A DNA stretch of 64,000 bases from Numidum massiliense (GTDB taxonomy: Bacteria > Bacillota > Bacilli > Thermoactinomycetales > Novibacillaceae), in contig NZ_CTDZ01000009.1 of the NCBI RefSeq assembly GCF_001375555.1, positions 1,357,758-1,421,757 on the forward strand. The letters run 5' to 3'. The notes under the pieces were generated by a model that did not search any database, was not told the origin of the DNA, and worked only from the letters and a program-made list of their open reading frames with translations. The translations under genes were made by a program, and so were the position numbers. The stretch's first letter is position 1. The number at the start of each line of letters is the position of its first letter. This document shows, piece by piece, positions 26,113-34,861 of the stretch.

Positions 26113-26142
26113 TTGCATAATATACCTATGGGGGTATATAAT
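26113..26142 (+). promoter_or_regulatory. Promoter with CsoR/CstR-type operator before the DsrE gene
   Basis: TTGCAT (26113-26118), 18-base spacer, TATAAT (26137-26142). The near-palindrome TATACCTATGGGGGTATA (26121-26138) lies between and overlaps the -10 element. It has the form of CsoR/CstR operators (ATACC...GGGTAT), which control copper or persulfide-handling genes. A sulfur-transfer-type gene downstream favours CstR. Confidence 0.6.
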
Positions 26143-26204
26143 GAAGTATGAACAAACACGGTAGCATTGTCACGCTACGAACTAAGTCATACGACGAAAG
26201 GAAG

Positions 26205-26591
26205 ATGAACGAGATCATGACATTTCCAACGTTTCTCGCAACGTTAACGGCTGACAAAGAAAACCCAAACAACATCACCATCGCCTTCACGATGGCCCTC
26301 AACGCGCAAAAAAAAGGGCACCGCGCGGCTGTGCTACTGTTGTCTGACGCCGTCAAACTCGTGCAAAAAGGTTATTCCGACGACATCGACATTGGGGAAC
26401 CTTTCAAGCCGATTAAACCATTAATCAATGAGTTTCAAGCTGCTGGTGGAACGATTAAAGTTTGTTCGGCCTGTATGATTCACAACAACATATCCACCGA
26501 CGATGAGTTACTCGAGGGTATTGAAATCGTCAATGCAGAAGACGTGATCGATTTGCTTGACAACGCGAAAACGACGCTACAGCTCAACTAA
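26205..26591 (+). CDS. DsrE-family sulfur-relay-like protein
   Basis: A cytoplasmic DsrE/DsrF-like protein of about 128 residues: NITIAFTMALNAQKKGHRAAVLLLSDAVKLVQKGY is the first alpha/beta unit, and VCSACMIHNN holds a CxxC that includes the position of the sulfur-accepting Cys in DsrE. The frame extends to 26148, but the predicted transcript begins about there, so the start is the ATG at 26205 or the one at 26217, which is better spaced from GGAAG. The operator suggests induction by reactive sulfur species. Confidence 0.75.
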   Translation: MNEIMTFPTFLATLTADKENPNNITIAFTMALNAQKKGHRAAVLLLSDAVKLVQKGYSDDIDIGEPFKPIKPLINEFQAAGGTIKVCSACMIHNNISTDDELLEGIEIVNAEDVIDLLDNAKTTLQLN

Positions 26592-26649
26592 GCATCACTA
26601 AAGCAGTCGCCTCATACACAAATCTAAGTAAAAGCACTGTACGTAGCAA

Positions 26650-26691
26650 AAGAGAAGGCCCGGACACTAAGTTCCAGGCCTCTCTTTTTTT
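26650..26691 (+). terminator. Terminator of the DsrE gene
   Basis: AGAGAAGGCC and AGGCCTCTCT pair around a 13-base loop, followed by TTTTTT. Confidence 0.85.
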
Positions 26692-26839
26692 ATTCGATTA
26701 CTGTACGGACTACATTAAAAGCTTCCGTCTGATGCTTATACCCTAAAGGAAATTCTCGGCAAAAAATATATTGAAAGAACGTAACCATAGTTGTTGTTTC
26801 CTATAAGGTAGCGGGCACATAAGTCCTAAGATCCAAGTC

Positions 26840-27292
26840 TTAGGACTTCCCAATTAACAAAGAGAGAATCCCAGCGGCAATAAGGGGACCGACAGGCACA
26901 CCGCGAAATAAGGCCACCCCTAAAACGGTGCCGATGAGTAAGCCGGCGACGATCGTTGGCTGGTGGCTCATTAACGTGACCCCGCGTCCGCCTAAATAAG
27001 AAACGAGCATACCGACGGCAATCGCCAGCAGTGATTTCCAGTGCAAAAAAGAACGCAGAATCGTATCGAGCGATATCTTTCCACTGGCGAGCGGCGCCAT
27101 AACGCCAGCAGTCAAGACGATAATGCCGATCGTTAAGCCGTACTTTTCAATCCATGGGAATGTCTGGTGCAGGTTCATCACGCGCAAAAGTAACAAAATG
27201 AGAACCGCAATTGATATGGTAGCGTTGTTGCTCAATAGTCCGATCGCTGCAAAAAGCAATAGCAGCAAGGCTGTAATATCGACGTTTGCCAT
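26840..27292 (-). CDS. DUF441 / UPF0756 membrane protein (YtwI-like)
   Basis: A 150-residue, almost wholly hydrophobic protein with four or five membrane segments. [76 protein letters not shown] and [14 protein letters not shown] are typical of UPF0756. The ATG at 27292 follows AAAGGAGT; 22 codons upstream of it are not used. Function is unknown in the family. Confidence 0.85.
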   Translation of the reverse strand: MANVDITALLLLLFAAIGLLSNNATISIAVLILLLLRVMNLHQTFPWIEKYGLTIGIIVLTAGVMAPLASGKISLDTILRSFLHWKSLLAIAVGMLVSYLGGRGVTLMSHQPTIVAGLLIGTVLGVALFRGVPVGPLIAAGILSLLIGKS

Positions 27293-27384
27293 AATCTGAA
27301 ATAACTCCTTTAGGTCGCTTAGAACGTTAAGATTGCAGCGGATGCTACAAAATAACATTACCGTATTTTTAATGGGGAAGCAAA

Positions 27385-27423
27385 AAAAGAAGAGAAGTCA
27401 GCGCGTGCACCGCCTGACTTCTC
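27385..27423 (-). terminator. Terminator of the ABC-F gene
   Basis: On the minus strand AGAAGTCAG and CTGACTTCT pair and are followed by CTTCTTTTTTT. Confidence 0.85.
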
Positions 27424-27519
27424 CTTGGTATCGAACGACATTAGACCTCCTCGGCCGGAAAGTCATGGACGGATGGCATAGACCACGCTGATCGCCTTGG
27501 AAAATGACCGCAAACCACT

Positions 27520-29145
27520 TTATAAGCGTTGCTTGCCTCTTGCAAAGGAGTAGTTCCCTTCATACCGCGTCAACTGCTGCTCCGCGAGCCAGTACGTCGT
27601 GTCGAAGAGCTGGTCGAGAAAGTAGCGGTCGTGGGAGACGGCGACAATCGTCCCAGGAAACTCACTTAGCGCCTCTTCTAGCACTTCCTTTCCCGCCAAA
27701 TCTAAATGGTTTGTCGGTTCATCGAGGATTAACACGTTGTGCTGTTGGCAGGCGAGCTGCGCGAGGCGCAACCGCATCCGCTCTCCGCCGCTTAAGTCGC
27801 TCACTTGGCGAAACACAGCCGCACCGTAAAAGAGAAACCGCGCCAACAGTCCACGTGCTTCCCCTTCTGCCACGTGGACTTTATCCCGAAATTCCTCCAA
27901 GACGGTCAGCTCCGGTGTCAGTTCTTGCCCGTGCTGGGACAACACGCCAATTGATAAGTTGCTGCCCCGCCGGATCTCTCCTTTATCGACTGTTTCCTTA
28001 CCTTGCAACATGTTCAACAACGTCGTTTTTCCGCTGCCGTTGGCACCGACGATGGCGACGCGCTCTTGAAAGCGGATGGTTAGATTCACCCCGCGAAACA
28101 GCGTACGGTTGCCGAATCGTTTGCTGATATCTTCCACAATGAACACGTCGTTGCCACTGCGCCGCTCCGTCTGCTGATTGAGTGCCATTTTGCGTTGTTC
28201 CAATGCTGGCTTTGCCAATACGTCGATACGAGCCAACGCCTTTTCCATGCTCTTGGCGCGGCGGTGCATCCCGTCGTTCGGCGGATTGGAACGGTTGGCC
28301 CATTCTTTTAACCGTTTAATCGCTTCTTTCATTTTCTTTATTTTCTTTTGCTGGTCGTGGTACTGTTGGAACTCCCGTAATAGCCGTTCCTCGCGTTCGA
28401 GAACGTAGGCGGAATAATTACTGTGGTAAACGTGAAGTTCCCCTTGCTCCAATTCGACAATTCCGGTGACGACTTCATCTAAAAAGTAGCGGTCGTGAGA
28501 AACGATGACGACCGTCCCGTCGTAGTGCTTAACAAAATCGCTCAACCATTCAAGTGCCGGCAAATCCAAATGGTTCGTCGGTTCATCCAGTAACAGCAAA
28601 TCGGGGGCCTGTAGCAGTAGTTTCGCCAGCCCTACTTTCGTCCGTTCACCCCCACTGAGCTGCCGCCACTGTTTATGCAGTAACGGCGACAGTCCTAAGC
28701 CGCTGGCGATGCGGCTAATGTTGGCATCGATCGCGTACCCGCCATTTTCTTGAAACTGTTCTTGTAAGGTGCCGTACTTTTCCAGTAGTGCCTCTAATGT
28801 AGTGGGGTTCTTCGTTTGCGCTAATTCGTTTTCCAACTCGGCTAGTCGTGCTTTCATGTCTAGCAGCTCGCGGAACGCGTCACACAACACGTCGTACACC
28901 GTCTCGTGGGGTGGAACTACCGGCAGTTGTTCCAGTAAGCCGACAGAAAGGTCTTTTTTCCAGACGACTTGCCCTTCACTCGGTTCTGTTTTTCGCGCCA
29001 TTAACTTTAAGACCGTCGTCTTTCCTTCCCCGTTGCGACCGATTAGGCCGATCCGTTCCCCTTGTTTCACTTCACAACTTAAACGACTGAATACTGTATG
29101 TGAACCGTACGTTTGCGTGACTTCCTGCATCGAACAAACGATCAT
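27520..29145 (-). CDS. ABC-F ATPase, probable ribosome-protection (antibiotic resistance) protein
   Basis: A 541-residue soluble protein with two ABC domains and no membrane segments. Domain 1 has GRNGEGKTT, LSGGERTKVGLAKLLLQAP and LLLLDEPTNHLD. The charged interdomain linker (EFQQYHDQQKKIKKMKEAIKRLKEWA, about 240-300) is the arm that reaches the tRNA site. Domain 2 has GANGSGKTT, LSGGERMRLRLAQLACQ and LILDEPTNHLD. The ATG at 29145 follows GGAGGAAG. The upstream leader ORF and terminator resemble the attenuators of vmlR, msr and lsa genes, so a resistance role against a 50S-binding drug is likely. A housekeeping ABC-F is the alternative. Confidence 0.85.
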   Translation of the reverse strand: MIVCSMQEVTQTYGSHTVFSRLSCEVKQGERIGLIGRNGEGKTTVLKLMARKTEPSEGQVVWKKDLSVGLLEQLPVVPPHETVYDVLCDAFRELLDMKARLAELENELAQTKNPTTLEALLEKYGTLQEQFQENGGYAIDANISRIASGLGLSPLLHKQWRQLSGGERTKVGLAKLLLQAPDLLLLDEPTNHLDLPALEWLSDFVKHYDGTVVIVSHDRYFLDEVVTGIVELEQGELHVYHSNYSAYVLEREERLLREFQQYHDQQKKIKKMKEAIKRLKEWANRSNPPNDGMHRRAKSMEKALARIDVLAKPALEQRKMALNQQTERRSGNDVFIVEDISKRFGNRTLFRGVNLTIRFQERVAIVGANGSGKTTLLNMLQGKETVDKGEIRRGSNLSIGVLSQHGQELTPELTVLEEFRDKVHVAEGEARGLLARFLFYGAAVFRQVSDLSGGERMRLRLAQLACQQHNVLILDEPTNHLDLAGKEVLEEALSEFPGTIVAVSHDRYFLDQLFDTTYWLAEQQLTRYEGNYSFARGKQRL

Positions 29146-29179
29146 AATTTCTCTTCCTCCGTAATGGGAAAGAGACATC

Positions 29180-29215
29180 AAAAAAAGACGGTAGAGCGAC
29201 ACGCCCCCCGTCTTT
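29180..29215 (-). promoter_or_regulatory. Transcription attenuator (terminator) before the ABC-F gene
   Basis: On the minus strand AAAGACGG pairs with CCGTCTTT (plus positions 29208-29215 and 29184-29191), followed by a T-run, only about 35 bases before the ABC-F start. It lies inside the 5' leader, as in antibiotic-inducible ABC-F genes. Confidence 0.8.
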
Positions 29216-29237
29216 ACAGCCCTATTTGGCTATACTG

Positions 29238-29262
29238 ATTGGTACTGTGACATTGTACCAAT
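29238..29262 (-). promoter_or_regulatory. Leader hairpin upstream of the attenuator
   Basis: ATTGGTAC and GTACCAAT form a perfect eight-base stem with a nine-base loop. It lies between the leader ORF and the attenuator and is a candidate antiterminator component. Confidence 0.5.
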
Positions 29263-29376
29263 TTGCTGTACTGACTAGCTGTAGGTAGCCGAAGAAAAAA
29301 TCGATTGGTGTTGTACAGCTCATCACAGCTTTTACAAAAACCGTTTGTGGGTAGATGTCTCTTCCTAGTATTTTTT

Positions 29377-29496
29377 CTATGCGAATGTGTAAAAAAAGGC
29401 ATACTTATCCTGTTTCACACGCGCAATAGAAAAAATGGCACGACGGATCCACAAATACTTTTGTATCGCTGTCATGCCGTTACTAGGTTGATTCAT
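29377..29496 (-). CDS. 39-residue leader ORF of the ABC-F gene
   Basis: ATG at 29496, preceded by a near-perfect ribosome site AAGGAGGTGGGG (29500-29511). The product starts MNQPSNGMTAIQKYLWIRR and ends in FFYTFA. It lies between the promoter and the attenuator hairpin. Ribosome stalling on such leaders under antibiotic stress typically frees the downstream terminator region. It is not homologous to any protein I recognise. Confidence 0.65.
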   Translation of the reverse strand: MNQPSNGMTAIQKYLWIRRAIFSIARVKQDKYAFFYTFA

Positions 29497-29525
29497 CTTC
29501 CCCACCTCCTTCGAATGTTAATCAC

Positions 29526-29554
29526 AGTTTAAGCGAAAAATAATAGGGCGTCAA
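29526..29554 (-). promoter_or_regulatory. Promoter of the ABC-F leader transcript
   Basis: On the minus strand TTGACG, a 17-base spacer, then TAAACT. This gives a leader of about 370 bases before the ABC-F start codon. Confidence 0.7.
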
Positions 29555-29645
29555 GTCCATTCAACTGCCGTGACGGTCAATTGTCATACGGATGAATCGA
29601 CTGACATGCCGAAGAATCGTTTGTTACCGGCATTGTTGGTTACCG

Positions 29646-30257
29646 TTACGGTGTGAGCAATTTTTTCCGTATCAATGTGGCTACTTGCTCGTGCGGCACA
29701 AAATCACTCCTGCCAACTGTCTTGTCAATCGCCACCTTTTTCCCGCTCCCGTTAACCATAAATCCCTCGGCGGGAATTTCTTGTGCGCCCCCATACCACA
29801 AGTTATAAAAGTCGTCGAACGCGGTACGCAGGATTCCCGCCACTTCCTCTTGTTGTAGTTGGCAGTCGTCTAATGCCTGATCATTTTCGTACAAAAAAAC
29901 ATTCGTCAATTCGCGGTCGACGAACTCGTTGCAGGCGATACAATCTTTAATGACGCCTAAAGGTACTAACTGCTCGAATGCAACTTCGAGCCCTACTTCT
30001 TCTTTAATCTCTCTGACACCGTCGGCAATCGTTTCATCAGCTTGCAAATGTCCAGCAACAGTGATGTCTAATAGGTTCGGATAGTCTTTTTGCTCACTGC
30101 GAATTTGTAAATAGATGTAGGCGATGTCAGCTTCTAGGCTGACGAACCAACAGTGGAACGTTTCATGCCAATAGCCCGCTCGGTGTACGTCTTCGCGATC
30201 TGCTACGCCGAGGTGCTTCCCGTCCCCGTCAAATATGTTAAGCATTTCGTGTGTCAT
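29646..30257 (-). CDS. Nudix hydrolase (isopentenyl-diphosphate-isomerase-like)
   Basis: A 203-residue protein with the Nudix box GHLQADETIADGVREIKEEVGLEV (GxxxxxExxxxxxxREuxEExGu pattern) preceded by the VHRAGYWHETFHCWF region of the YfcD/IDI-like branch. It would hydrolyse a nucleoside diphosphate linked to another moiety. The ATG at 30257 follows AGAAGGA; the frame starting at 30320 has no ribosome site. It is a single gene. Confidence 0.85.
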   Translation of the reverse strand: MTHEMLNIFDGDGKHLGVADREDVHRAGYWHETFHCWFVSLEADIAYIYLQIRSEQKDYPNLLDITVAGHLQADETIADGVREIKEEVGLEVAFEQLVPLGVIKDCIACNEFVDRELTNVFLYENDQALDDCQLQQEEVAGILRTAFDDFYNLWYGGAQEIPAEGFMVNGSGKKVAIDKTVGRSDFVPHEQVATLIRKKLLTP

Positions 30258-30311
30258 TAGGTCCATTCCTTCTTTGTTATACCGTGTGATAGACTGTCTC
30301 ACATCATCCAA

Positions 30312-30351
30312 TCTAGTCAACGGAACCCGCTTCTAGTCAACGGAACACACG
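30312..30351. repeat. 20-bp-period tandem repeat, 15 bp identical
   Basis: TCTAGTCAACGGAAC occurs at 30312-30326 and 30332-30346 in the gap upstream of the Nudix gene. Confidence 0.85.
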
Positions 30352-30483
30352 CGATCTCTACGTGATCCGAATCAGGATTCGTTCCTTCGGACGCATGGTT
30401 ACCATCGTCGAGCAAGGCACATCTGAAGTAAACTTATACTTGATGGATTTCAGAGCCCCACTCAGCAAATACGGGATTCTCGC

Positions 30484-31047
30484 CTATGTATTCTCCCCGT
30501 TTTTCAGATACAACTGTCTGTACTCGTCTTCCAACATACTCATAATAATTAAGTCGTAATAGCGGTGGTTATAGAAAAGGTGCTCCCTTAATACCCCTTC
30601 TTTTGTAAAGCCGAGTTTTTCGTACACGTAAATACCACGTGTGTTATGATCATACACGCCGAGCTCGATACGGTGTAATTGCAACATGCCAAAACCAAAG
30701 TCTAACATTAACCGCAGTGCTTCCGTTCCATAGCCTTTATTAAAGTTGGCATGGTCAAAAAGCGCGATACGAATATTCGCGTTGCGTCGCTCGATGTCAT
30801 TTAAAACAACTTCACCGACCGCTTTATCGTCCATTTGCCGGACGATGACAAAATCGACCCGTGATTCATCGCCAGTCGCGATTCTTTCTAAATGTTGCGC
30901 GATTTGTTTTCTTGAGAAGGGCCTTGTTGTTCCCGTAAATAAATTGGACTCCTGCACAAACATTGCCTGATACAGCGTTTCCCGATCTTGTTCCGGTTCA
31001 TAAGGTCTTAAATATACTTTTTTCCCTTCGATATATTTTATCGACAT
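30484..31047 (-). CDS. GNAT family N-acetyltransferase
   Basis: A 187-residue RimJ/RimL-type GNAT protein: VYLRPYEPEQDRETLYQAM at the start, VGEVVLNDIERRNANIRIALFD, the acetyl-CoA loop in NKGYGTEALRLMLDFGF, LHRIELGVYDHNTRGIYVYEKLGFTKEGVLREH near the end. The substrate is unknown (protein N-terminus or small molecule). The ATG at 31047 follows a G-rich GGGGGG site; six upstream codons are unlikely to be used. Confidence 0.85.
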   Translation of the reverse strand: MSIKYIEGKKVYLRPYEPEQDRETLYQAMFVQESNLFTGTTRPFSRKQIAQHLERIATGDESRVDFVIVRQMDDKAVGEVVLNDIERRNANIRIALFDHANFNKGYGTEALRLMLDFGFGMLQLHRIELGVYDHNTRGIYVYEKLGFTKEGVLREHLFYNHRYYDLIIMSMLEDEYRQLYLKNGENT

Positions 31048-31434
31048 GAAACGCCCCCCCTTCATTTTGACTCGGGTACAAAGATTGTCATCCCAACTCC
31101 CGTTTCGAGATATTTAACTAGCATCTTGATCGTTAAGGACACTCTCAGACATTGAATGCCAGCGGGTCCAAGGAAAATTTTGACGGCGCATCCATCGCTG
31201 CGGTTGATTGCAAGTAGACAACTTTCGTGCGATATTTTTTAATCTTACCATATACATTCTAAAATAGAAACATAACTCCTACAAAAAATGAAACTGACGA
31301 TGACATTGTAAGTGAATCGTCCTTGCAAGAATCAGGAATAACGTGCAACTAATCGCATGCTAAATCGTCTATGTTACAGTAGCGTCAATTGAAGTAGTTC
31401 CACAACTTCCATTGAAGGAGGATTGGTTTTCAAC
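31048..31434. other. Intergenic, divergent promoters expected
   Basis: The divergent gap between the GNAT and lipoprotein genes. It shows no ORF, RNA or strong promoter that I can support. Confidence 0.4.
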
Positions 31435-31989
31435 GTGAAAACGAATCGGTGGATCCGCCATCTAAGGATAATCAAAAGGAAGCGCTCGATCGTCTTTGCG
31501 CTATTGCCGCTATTTACCGTCGGTATTGTCGTAACAGCCCTTGTCGCCTGCGGTACGAAGCCGGAGCAGGGCGGCGACCAACGTCCTCACACCCGAGACG
31601 AGAAGGTAAACATCCGCGGAACAGTGACGGATCTAGAACGATACACACACACTAACGTCCCTCCCACCGAGGATCAGGGTAAAAGCAGCAATCCGGATGA
31701 CTCCGTTTCAAGTGACGATCCCGTAACAGAAACCCCTCGGCTGAAAGACCAGCTTGGGTATATTTTTGTCGAAGGAAAACTGGAAGAAGATACAACCGAC
31801 GATAAAGCATCGATTAGTGTGAAGAAAAGCACAGTCATTCTCCAGCAACGGAGGAAAGACATTGTTCCAGCCGAGTTTAAAGATTTAGCACAGGGTGCAA
31901 AAGTGGAAGTGACGTTTACCGGTCCCGTTCAAGAGTCATACCCAGTCGGTGCCACCGCAGGTAAAATCGTTATTTTGGAGAACGATTAA
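31435..31989 (+). CDS. DUF3221-like lipoprotein
   Basis: A product of about 184 residues with a basic N-terminus, a long hydrophobic segment and a lipobox (VTALVAC, Cys near residue 39), so it is probably a membrane-anchored lipoprotein. After a low-complexity acidic stretch comes a beta-rich domain (YIFVEGKLEEDTTDDKASISVKKSTVIL, GAKVEVTFTGPVQESYP, AGKIVIL) like the DUF3221 (YobA) family. AAGGAGG lies about 13 bases before the GTG at 31435; a TTG at 31423 is too close to it. Function unknown. Confidence 0.65.
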   Translation: MKTNRWIRHLRIIKRKRSIVFALLPLFTVGIVVTALVACGTKPEQGGDQRPHTRDEKVNIRGTVTDLERYTHTNVPPTEDQGKSSNPDDSVSSDDPVTETPRLKDQLGYIFVEGKLEEDTTDDKASISVKKSTVILQQRRKDIVPAEFKDLAQGAKVEVTFTGPVQESYPVGATAGKIVILEND

Positions 31990-32034
31990 CATTGTCTGGA
32001 CGATAACGTCTAAGCGTTCGAACCCTTGAACCGG

Positions 32035-32074
32035 GGGCACCTCCAACGTTACGTGCCACTGCTTTTTTTTTTGG
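32035..32074 (+). terminator. Terminator of the lipoprotein gene
   Basis: GGCAC and GTGCC pair around a 12-base loop and are followed, after ACTGC, by ten T residues. Confidence 0.6.
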
Positions 32075-32241
32075 AAAACATGGCAAAAACGATATGGATC
32101 CATGTCCCCATTCGTTTTCATCGTTAGCACTCCCGTTTAGAAGAAAAAGCTCATTCATTGAAAACGTATGTTTATGTGTGACAGACAGACGCCTCCTTTT
32201 TGCAAACAAGTGACTGCTCGTCAACCGAGTGCATGTACGCG

Positions 32242-33165
32242 TCATGTACTGACGGTTGGTTCCTGTACCGTTAATGTATTATTTTCCGTATTTAAGTTAA
32301 CGACGGCACCGATCGGGATCGCGGTTTTGTACGTACCGTGTCCGGTCGTAAGATTGGTCATCAGTGGTTTTCCGAGTGGCACGACGAAATCGGTGATCAA
32401 ATCTTCGTAAGACTTACCGTAAGCGATTTGACAACCTGTACACTCCCCCATGATAATTCCTATGCAGTCTTTGAATTTACCAGCCAATTTCAAATGATTC
32501 ATATACCTGTAGACCGTATTGATCGATTCATGAGTGTCTTCTAGGAACAAAATCTTTCCCCTTGTGTCAATTTCATAAGGTGTCCCTAACGAATCGACAA
32601 AAGACGATAAGTTACCCCCGACAATTGGACCGGTGACATTGCCGGGGATTCTACTCACAAGTGGAATGTCTGGGGGATTTTGGATGCGCCGCGGAGACGT
32701 TAATGTCGATGTGGCGATAAATAGTTGGTCAAAATTGTACGACGGAGTCGCCACCTGGAAGTTAATGAGCATTAAACTGTGAAAAGTAATTAAATTAGCG
32801 TACTGATACAGCACATTTAACAAAATGGTTATATCGCTATAGCCTGAAACAATTTTTGGGTGGCGTTGAATCGTATCGTAGTTGAGGTAGGGGAGTATTC
32901 CTGCAACCCCTACCCCACCCCTAGAAGCTAAAATCATTTTGACCTGCTCATTTTCAAACATGCGCATAAGGTCTCTGGCTCGCTCCTCGTCCGTACCCGC
33001 GAGAAACCCGTTTTGCGCATACACGTGGTCACCTAATAGAACGTTAAACCCCATATTCCGGAGGGTGTTTATGCGTGCGTCAATGACCGTCGCGTCTAGT
33101 GGACTACCTAAAGTAACGATCCCAATCGTGTCACCCGGCTGCAAAATAGGCGGTCTAATGGCCAT
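32242..33165 (-). CDS. S66 family LD-carboxypeptidase (LdcA/MccF-like)
   Basis: A 307-residue serine peptidase. The N-terminal GDTIGIVTLGSPLD, the nucleophile Ser in VSGYSDITILLN, the catalytic Glu in LFLEDTHESINTVYRYMNHL and the His in TNLTTGHGTYKTAIPIGA are all present. S66 enzymes cleave LD bonds in murein peptides or, in the MccF branch, inactivate peptide-nucleotide antibiotics. The ATG follows AAGGAGAA. It is monocistronic. Confidence 0.88.
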   Translation of the reverse strand: MAIRPPILQPGDTIGIVTLGSPLDATVIDARINTLRNMGFNVLLGDHVYAQNGFLAGTDEERARDLMRMFENEQVKMILASRGGVGVAGILPYLNYDTIQRHPKIVSGYSDITILLNVLYQYANLITFHSLMLINFQVATPSYNFDQLFIATSTLTSPRRIQNPPDIPLVSRIPGNVTGPIVGGNLSSFVDSLGTPYEIDTRGKILFLEDTHESINTVYRYMNHLKLAGKFKDCIGIIMGECTGCQIAYGKSYEDLITDFVVPLGKPLMTNLTTGHGTYKTAIPIGAVVNLNTENNTLTVQEPTVST

Positions 33166-33286
33166 AAGTTATTCTCCTTCCAAGAAAAAGCGTGTTTGCG
33201 TGTTGATCGCTGTTAAAAATATATTGAAGAAGGAGCGCAACCATAACCGTAAACCACTTTAATCTAGGATATTGTCATCGTTGCGA

Positions 33287-33449
33287 TTAAACACTCGCTC
33301 TTCGCAGCATCGCATACGATGCGCACATATAAATCGCAGTGACTGGAACCGTCCACAGAGCGAGTTCGAAGGCGGAATGACGACTAAACCAGCCAAACAT
33401 CTCACCCCACCACGCATTGTACGTACAGACGCTAATAGTTACAACCTAG
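33287..33449 (-). pseudogene. C-terminal part of an ABC permease, cut off by the IS
   Basis: The minus strand reads VVTISVCTYNAWWGEMF and then HSAFELALWTVPVTAIY, ending LRRASV and TAA at 33287. This is the tail of the permease whose middle lies on the other side of the IS element (34862-35218). A one-base discrepancy at the junction means the gene was already frameshifted or was damaged at insertion. Confidence 0.7.
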
Positions 33450-33519
33450 TGCTAGACTAAAAAGTAGACACACCGAATCGGGGGATTATAATAAAACTAA
33501 ATGATTCGAGGTGTTCTAC

Positions 33520-33813
33520 ATGAAACGTCGAAAGAATTACGATCGTGAGTTCAAGCGTCAAACTGTCGAATACGTATTGGAACAAGGTAAAGCCGTGGCA
33601 CAAGTTGCTCGCGAATTAAGCATATCGGAAAACACACTGTATCGCTGGGTCAATGAGTATAAACAAGACCCAGAAAATGCTTTTGTCGGAAGTGGCAACT
33701 TAAAGCCTGAAGATCAAACGATGCGTGACATGCAAAAGCGTATTCGGGATCTAGAGGAGGAAAACGCCATTCTAAAAAAGGCCATGCACATCTTCGCCAA
33801 AGACCGGCGCTAA
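33520..33813 (+). CDS. IS3-family transposase OrfA
   Basis: A 97-residue DNA-binding protein: RKNYDREFKRQTVEYVLEQ and VAQVARELSISENTLYRWV form the helix-turn-helix, followed by a leucine-zipper-like coiled coil (MQKRIRDLEEENAILKKAM). The ATG at 33520 follows GAGGTG. AAAAAAG at 33773-33779 is a -1 slippery site; the -1 frame stays open into OrfB. Confidence 0.9.
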   Translation: MKRRKNYDREFKRQTVEYVLEQGKAVAQVARELSISENTLYRWVNEYKQDPENAFVGSGNLKPEDQTMRDMQKRIRDLEEENAILKKAMHIFAKDRR

Positions 33814-33860
33814 TATATTCCTTTATTTACAAACACCGCTTCAAGTTCCGTGTCGAGAAG

Positions 33861-34688
33861 ATGTGCCAGGTGTTCAAGGTTTCCCGAAGCGGTTATTATC
33901 GTTGGTTAAAACGACCCGAAAGTGCGCGTGACAAACGGCGAAAGAAACTCGTTAAGCGCATTCATCACTATTACTTTCATTCGCGAAGATTATACGGTGC
34001 CCCAAAAATCACCGCATTGTTGCGAAAGGAAGGAGAACAAGTGTCCCAGCGAACGGTTTCCCGCTTAATGAGCCAACATCATTTACGGTCCCGAACGGTT
34101 AAGAAATACAAGGCGACGACGAATTCCAAGCATTCGTTTCCTGTTCACGCGAATACGTTAAATCAACAGTTTAGTGCGGAAACACCTAATCGCGTATGGG
34201 TCGCGGATATTACCTACGTGCCTACAGATGAAGGTTGGCTTTATCTCGCGAGTGTTATGGATTTATATTCACGTAAAATCGTTGGCTGGCATGTCGCCAA
34301 GCGAATGACCACGCACCTCGTATTAAAAGCGCTCGACAAAGCTTATCGTGTACGACGTCCTCAGCCATCACTGCTTCATCATTCGGATCGAGGTAGTCAA
34401 TACGCGTCACACGACTATCAAGCGCGATTAGCCAAGTACGGTATGCAGTGCAGCATGAGTCGAAAAGGTAACTGCTTTGATAATGCGTGCATCGAATCGT
34501 TTCATAGTGTCATTAAACGGGAATTGGTGCACCTAACGTCATTTAGAACCCGTAAAGAAGCTGGGGTGGCTATCTTTGAATATATCGAGCTCTTTTATAA
34601 CCGCCAAAGAATCCATTCGGCTATTGGCTATGTGTCACCTTGTCAGTTTGAACAAATGTATGATGGCCGCATGGAAGCGATCGCGTAG
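33861..34688 (+). CDS. IS3-family transposase OrfB (DDE integrase domain)
   Basis: A 275-residue catalytic part, probably made mainly as an OrfAB fusion by -1 frameshift. HTH_21 (RLYGAPKITALLRKEGEQVSQRTVSRLM) precedes the DDE core: Asp in WVADITYVPT, Asp in HHSDRGSQYAS, Glu in NACIESFHSVIKRE. The frame is open upstream to the slippery site in orfA, giving IYSFIYKHRFKFRVEKM before the annotated ATG. Confidence 0.92.
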   Translation: MCQVFKVSRSGYYRWLKRPESARDKRRKKLVKRIHHYYFHSRRLYGAPKITALLRKEGEQVSQRTVSRLMSQHHLRSRTVKKYKATTNSKHSFPVHANTLNQQFSAETPNRVWVADITYVPTDEGWLYLASVMDLYSRKIVGWHVAKRMTTHLVLKALDKAYRVRRPQPSLLHHSDRGSQYASHDYQARLAKYGMQCSMSRKGNCFDNACIESFHSVIKRELVHLTSFRTRKEAGVAIFEYIELFYNRQRIHSAIGYVSPCQFEQMYDGRMEAIA

Positions 34689-34861
34689 ACGGCTTTATAT
34701 GGAGAGGCGGGCATGATAGGCTTGTCTGCCAAGCGATCACTCGATACGAGGAGATCGCCCGATCGCTAACAGTCATACCCACGAAGGCTCCGTGTCAAGC
34801 CGTCACCTTAACCCGTAGGTAGTTGCATATTTCTCGATTTAATGTGTCTACTTTATTGACA

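Larger units (their letters stand above)
33450..34861 (+). mobile_element. IS3-family insertion sequence
   Basis: A 1412-bp element. The ends share the inverted core AAAGTAGACAC; the outer bases read TG at the left and CA at the right, the IS3 rule. A three-base TAG is found on both sides (33447-33449 and 34862-34864), the expected short target duplication. It carries orfA and orfB with an IS3-type -1 frameshift signal and is inserted in an ABC permease gene. Both ORFs are intact, so it could still be active. Confidence 0.88.

Noticed and set aside
27504-28127. Long plus-strand ORF opposite the ABC-F gene
   Set aside because: Its low-complexity Arg/Ser content is typical of the antisense frame of a real gene.
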